From the NCBI GenBank assembly GCA_016871335.1, contig VFZF01000011.1, positions 62,001-126,000 on the forward strand: 64,000 bases of DNA. Reading direction: 5' to 3'. Source of the stretch: Acidimicrobiia bacterium. Lineage in GTDB: Bacteria; Acidobacteriota; Vicinamibacteria; Vicinamibacterales; SCN-69-37. The translations under genes were made by a program, and so were the position numbers. Shown one piece after another: positions 63,676-64,000 of this stretch (the stretch's first letter is position 1; the number at the start of each line of letters is the position of its first letter). The notes beneath the pieces were generated by a model. It saw only the letters and a program-made list of their open reading frames with translations, was not told where the DNA came from and made no database searches.

Positions 63676-64000
63676 ATGACTGACCCCCAGGACGTCTCCG
63701 CGCGTCTGGCACGGCTCGAACGGGAGCTGTCGGAGGTGGTGCGTCGCCAGGAGGTGATGGAAGCGGCCCGGCCCGCGGTCGTGACTCAGGCCGGCCCGTC
63801 CCCTGAAGCCGAGACCCTGCCCCCGGAGTCCGCTGCCTCTGACTGGGATCTGTCCCAGTGGGCCGCGCTGCTCGGCCGGTCAGTGGTGGTGTTTGGTGGT
63901 GCGTACCTGCTTCGCGCGCTCACTGAGGGCGGCTACCTTCCGATGATGGCCGGCGCGGGCCTCGGTCTGTTGTATGCGGGCGGATGGTTCTGGGCCGCCC
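63676..64000 (+). CDS. Large membrane protein, N-terminus only (DUF2339-like)
   Basis: ATG 63676 opens a frame that runs off the right edge (108 residues). It starts with a coiled-coil-like part (VSARLARLERELSEVVRRQE) and an acidic Pro-rich linker. The first membrane region is LLGRSVVVFGGAYLLRALTE and AGAGLGLLYAGGWFWAA. This resembles the N-terminus of DUF2339-type multi-spanning proteins, but the visible part is too short for certainty. Confidence 0.6.
   Translation, partial: MTDPQDVSARLARLERELSEVVRRQEVMEAARPAVVTQAGPSPEAETLPPESAASDWDLSQWAALLGRSVVVFGGAYLLRALTEGGYLPMMAGAGLGLLYAGGWFWAA

Overview
The window is high-GC, densely coded chromosomal DNA of a bacterium. The gene set points to an Acidobacteriota genome, most likely of the Vicinamibacteria type (inference, not tested by any search). 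The signs are many secreted peptidases (S9, M28, M20, tricorn-type S41), LVIVD/DUF305 and DUF547 proteins, PadR-linked genes, a PioB-type porin next to a decaheme cytochrome, and several families of short intergenic repeats. No phage, plasmid, rRNA or CRISPR array is visible. There is one tRNA gene, tRNA-Leu(UAG).

Layout. 1-10.8 kb: exported proteins (S9 peptidase N-terminus, PpiC lipoprotein, LVIVD protein, DUF305 protein, gamma-glutamyltransferase lipoprotein, penicillin-acylase family hydrolase, EEP phosphatase). 10.9-16.7 kb: an unknown exported protein, a tandem FKBP lipoprotein, alpha/beta hydrolase, DUF547 protein, SDR and an AGCS symporter. 16.8-20.8 kb: mrfA-mrfB DNA repair pair and rpmE. 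20.9-28.6 kb: aldo/keto reductase, PadR operon, M28 peptidase, a decayed glycosyltransferase and a 1,100-residue Aas-like fusion. 28.6-29.4 kb: a RAYT transposase between two REP palindromes. 29.3-36.4 kb: core block tRNA-Leu, tig, clpP, clpX, lon, rho, all on the minus strand. 36.4-42.8 kb: DUF5916 remnant, tricorn-like protease, WYL regulator, TMEM175 remnant and a frameshifted outer-membrane protein. 42.8-53.3 kb: glutamate dehydrogenase, acyl-AMP ligase/carrier/acyltransferase fusion, an apparent selenocysteine peroxiredoxin, PdxH, a LOG protein, universal stress proteins and a GNAT/acyl-CoA synthetase. 53.3-59.5 kb: PAS histidine kinase, two response regulators (one NtrC type), a sigma-54 promoter, decaheme cytochrome and PioB/MtrB porin. 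59.5-64 kb: truA, persulfide-dioxygenase/rhodanese protein, ferredoxin, M20 peptidase and the start of a membrane protein.

Three systems stand out. First, a peroxiredoxin whose peroxidatic residue is encoded by in-frame TGA, followed at the right distance by a hairpin that fits a bacterial SECIS element. Second, a porin-cytochrome electron conduit whose promoter matches sigma-54 and lies directly behind an NtrC-family activator; its decaheme gene carries an in-frame amber codon. Third, a RAYT transposase with four copies of its palindrome in the window: two flank it, one lies inside the coding sequence of mrfA, and one has a second palindrome nested in it. Several repeats, of more than one family, supply the stop codons of neighbouring genes.

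The window also holds an unusual number of damaged genes: frameshifted GNAT and outer-membrane protein, amber-interrupted PadR and decaheme cytochrome, internally deleted glycosyltransferase and TMEM175 genes, and a DUF5916 fragment. Some of these could be assembly errors; the internal deletions look like real decay.
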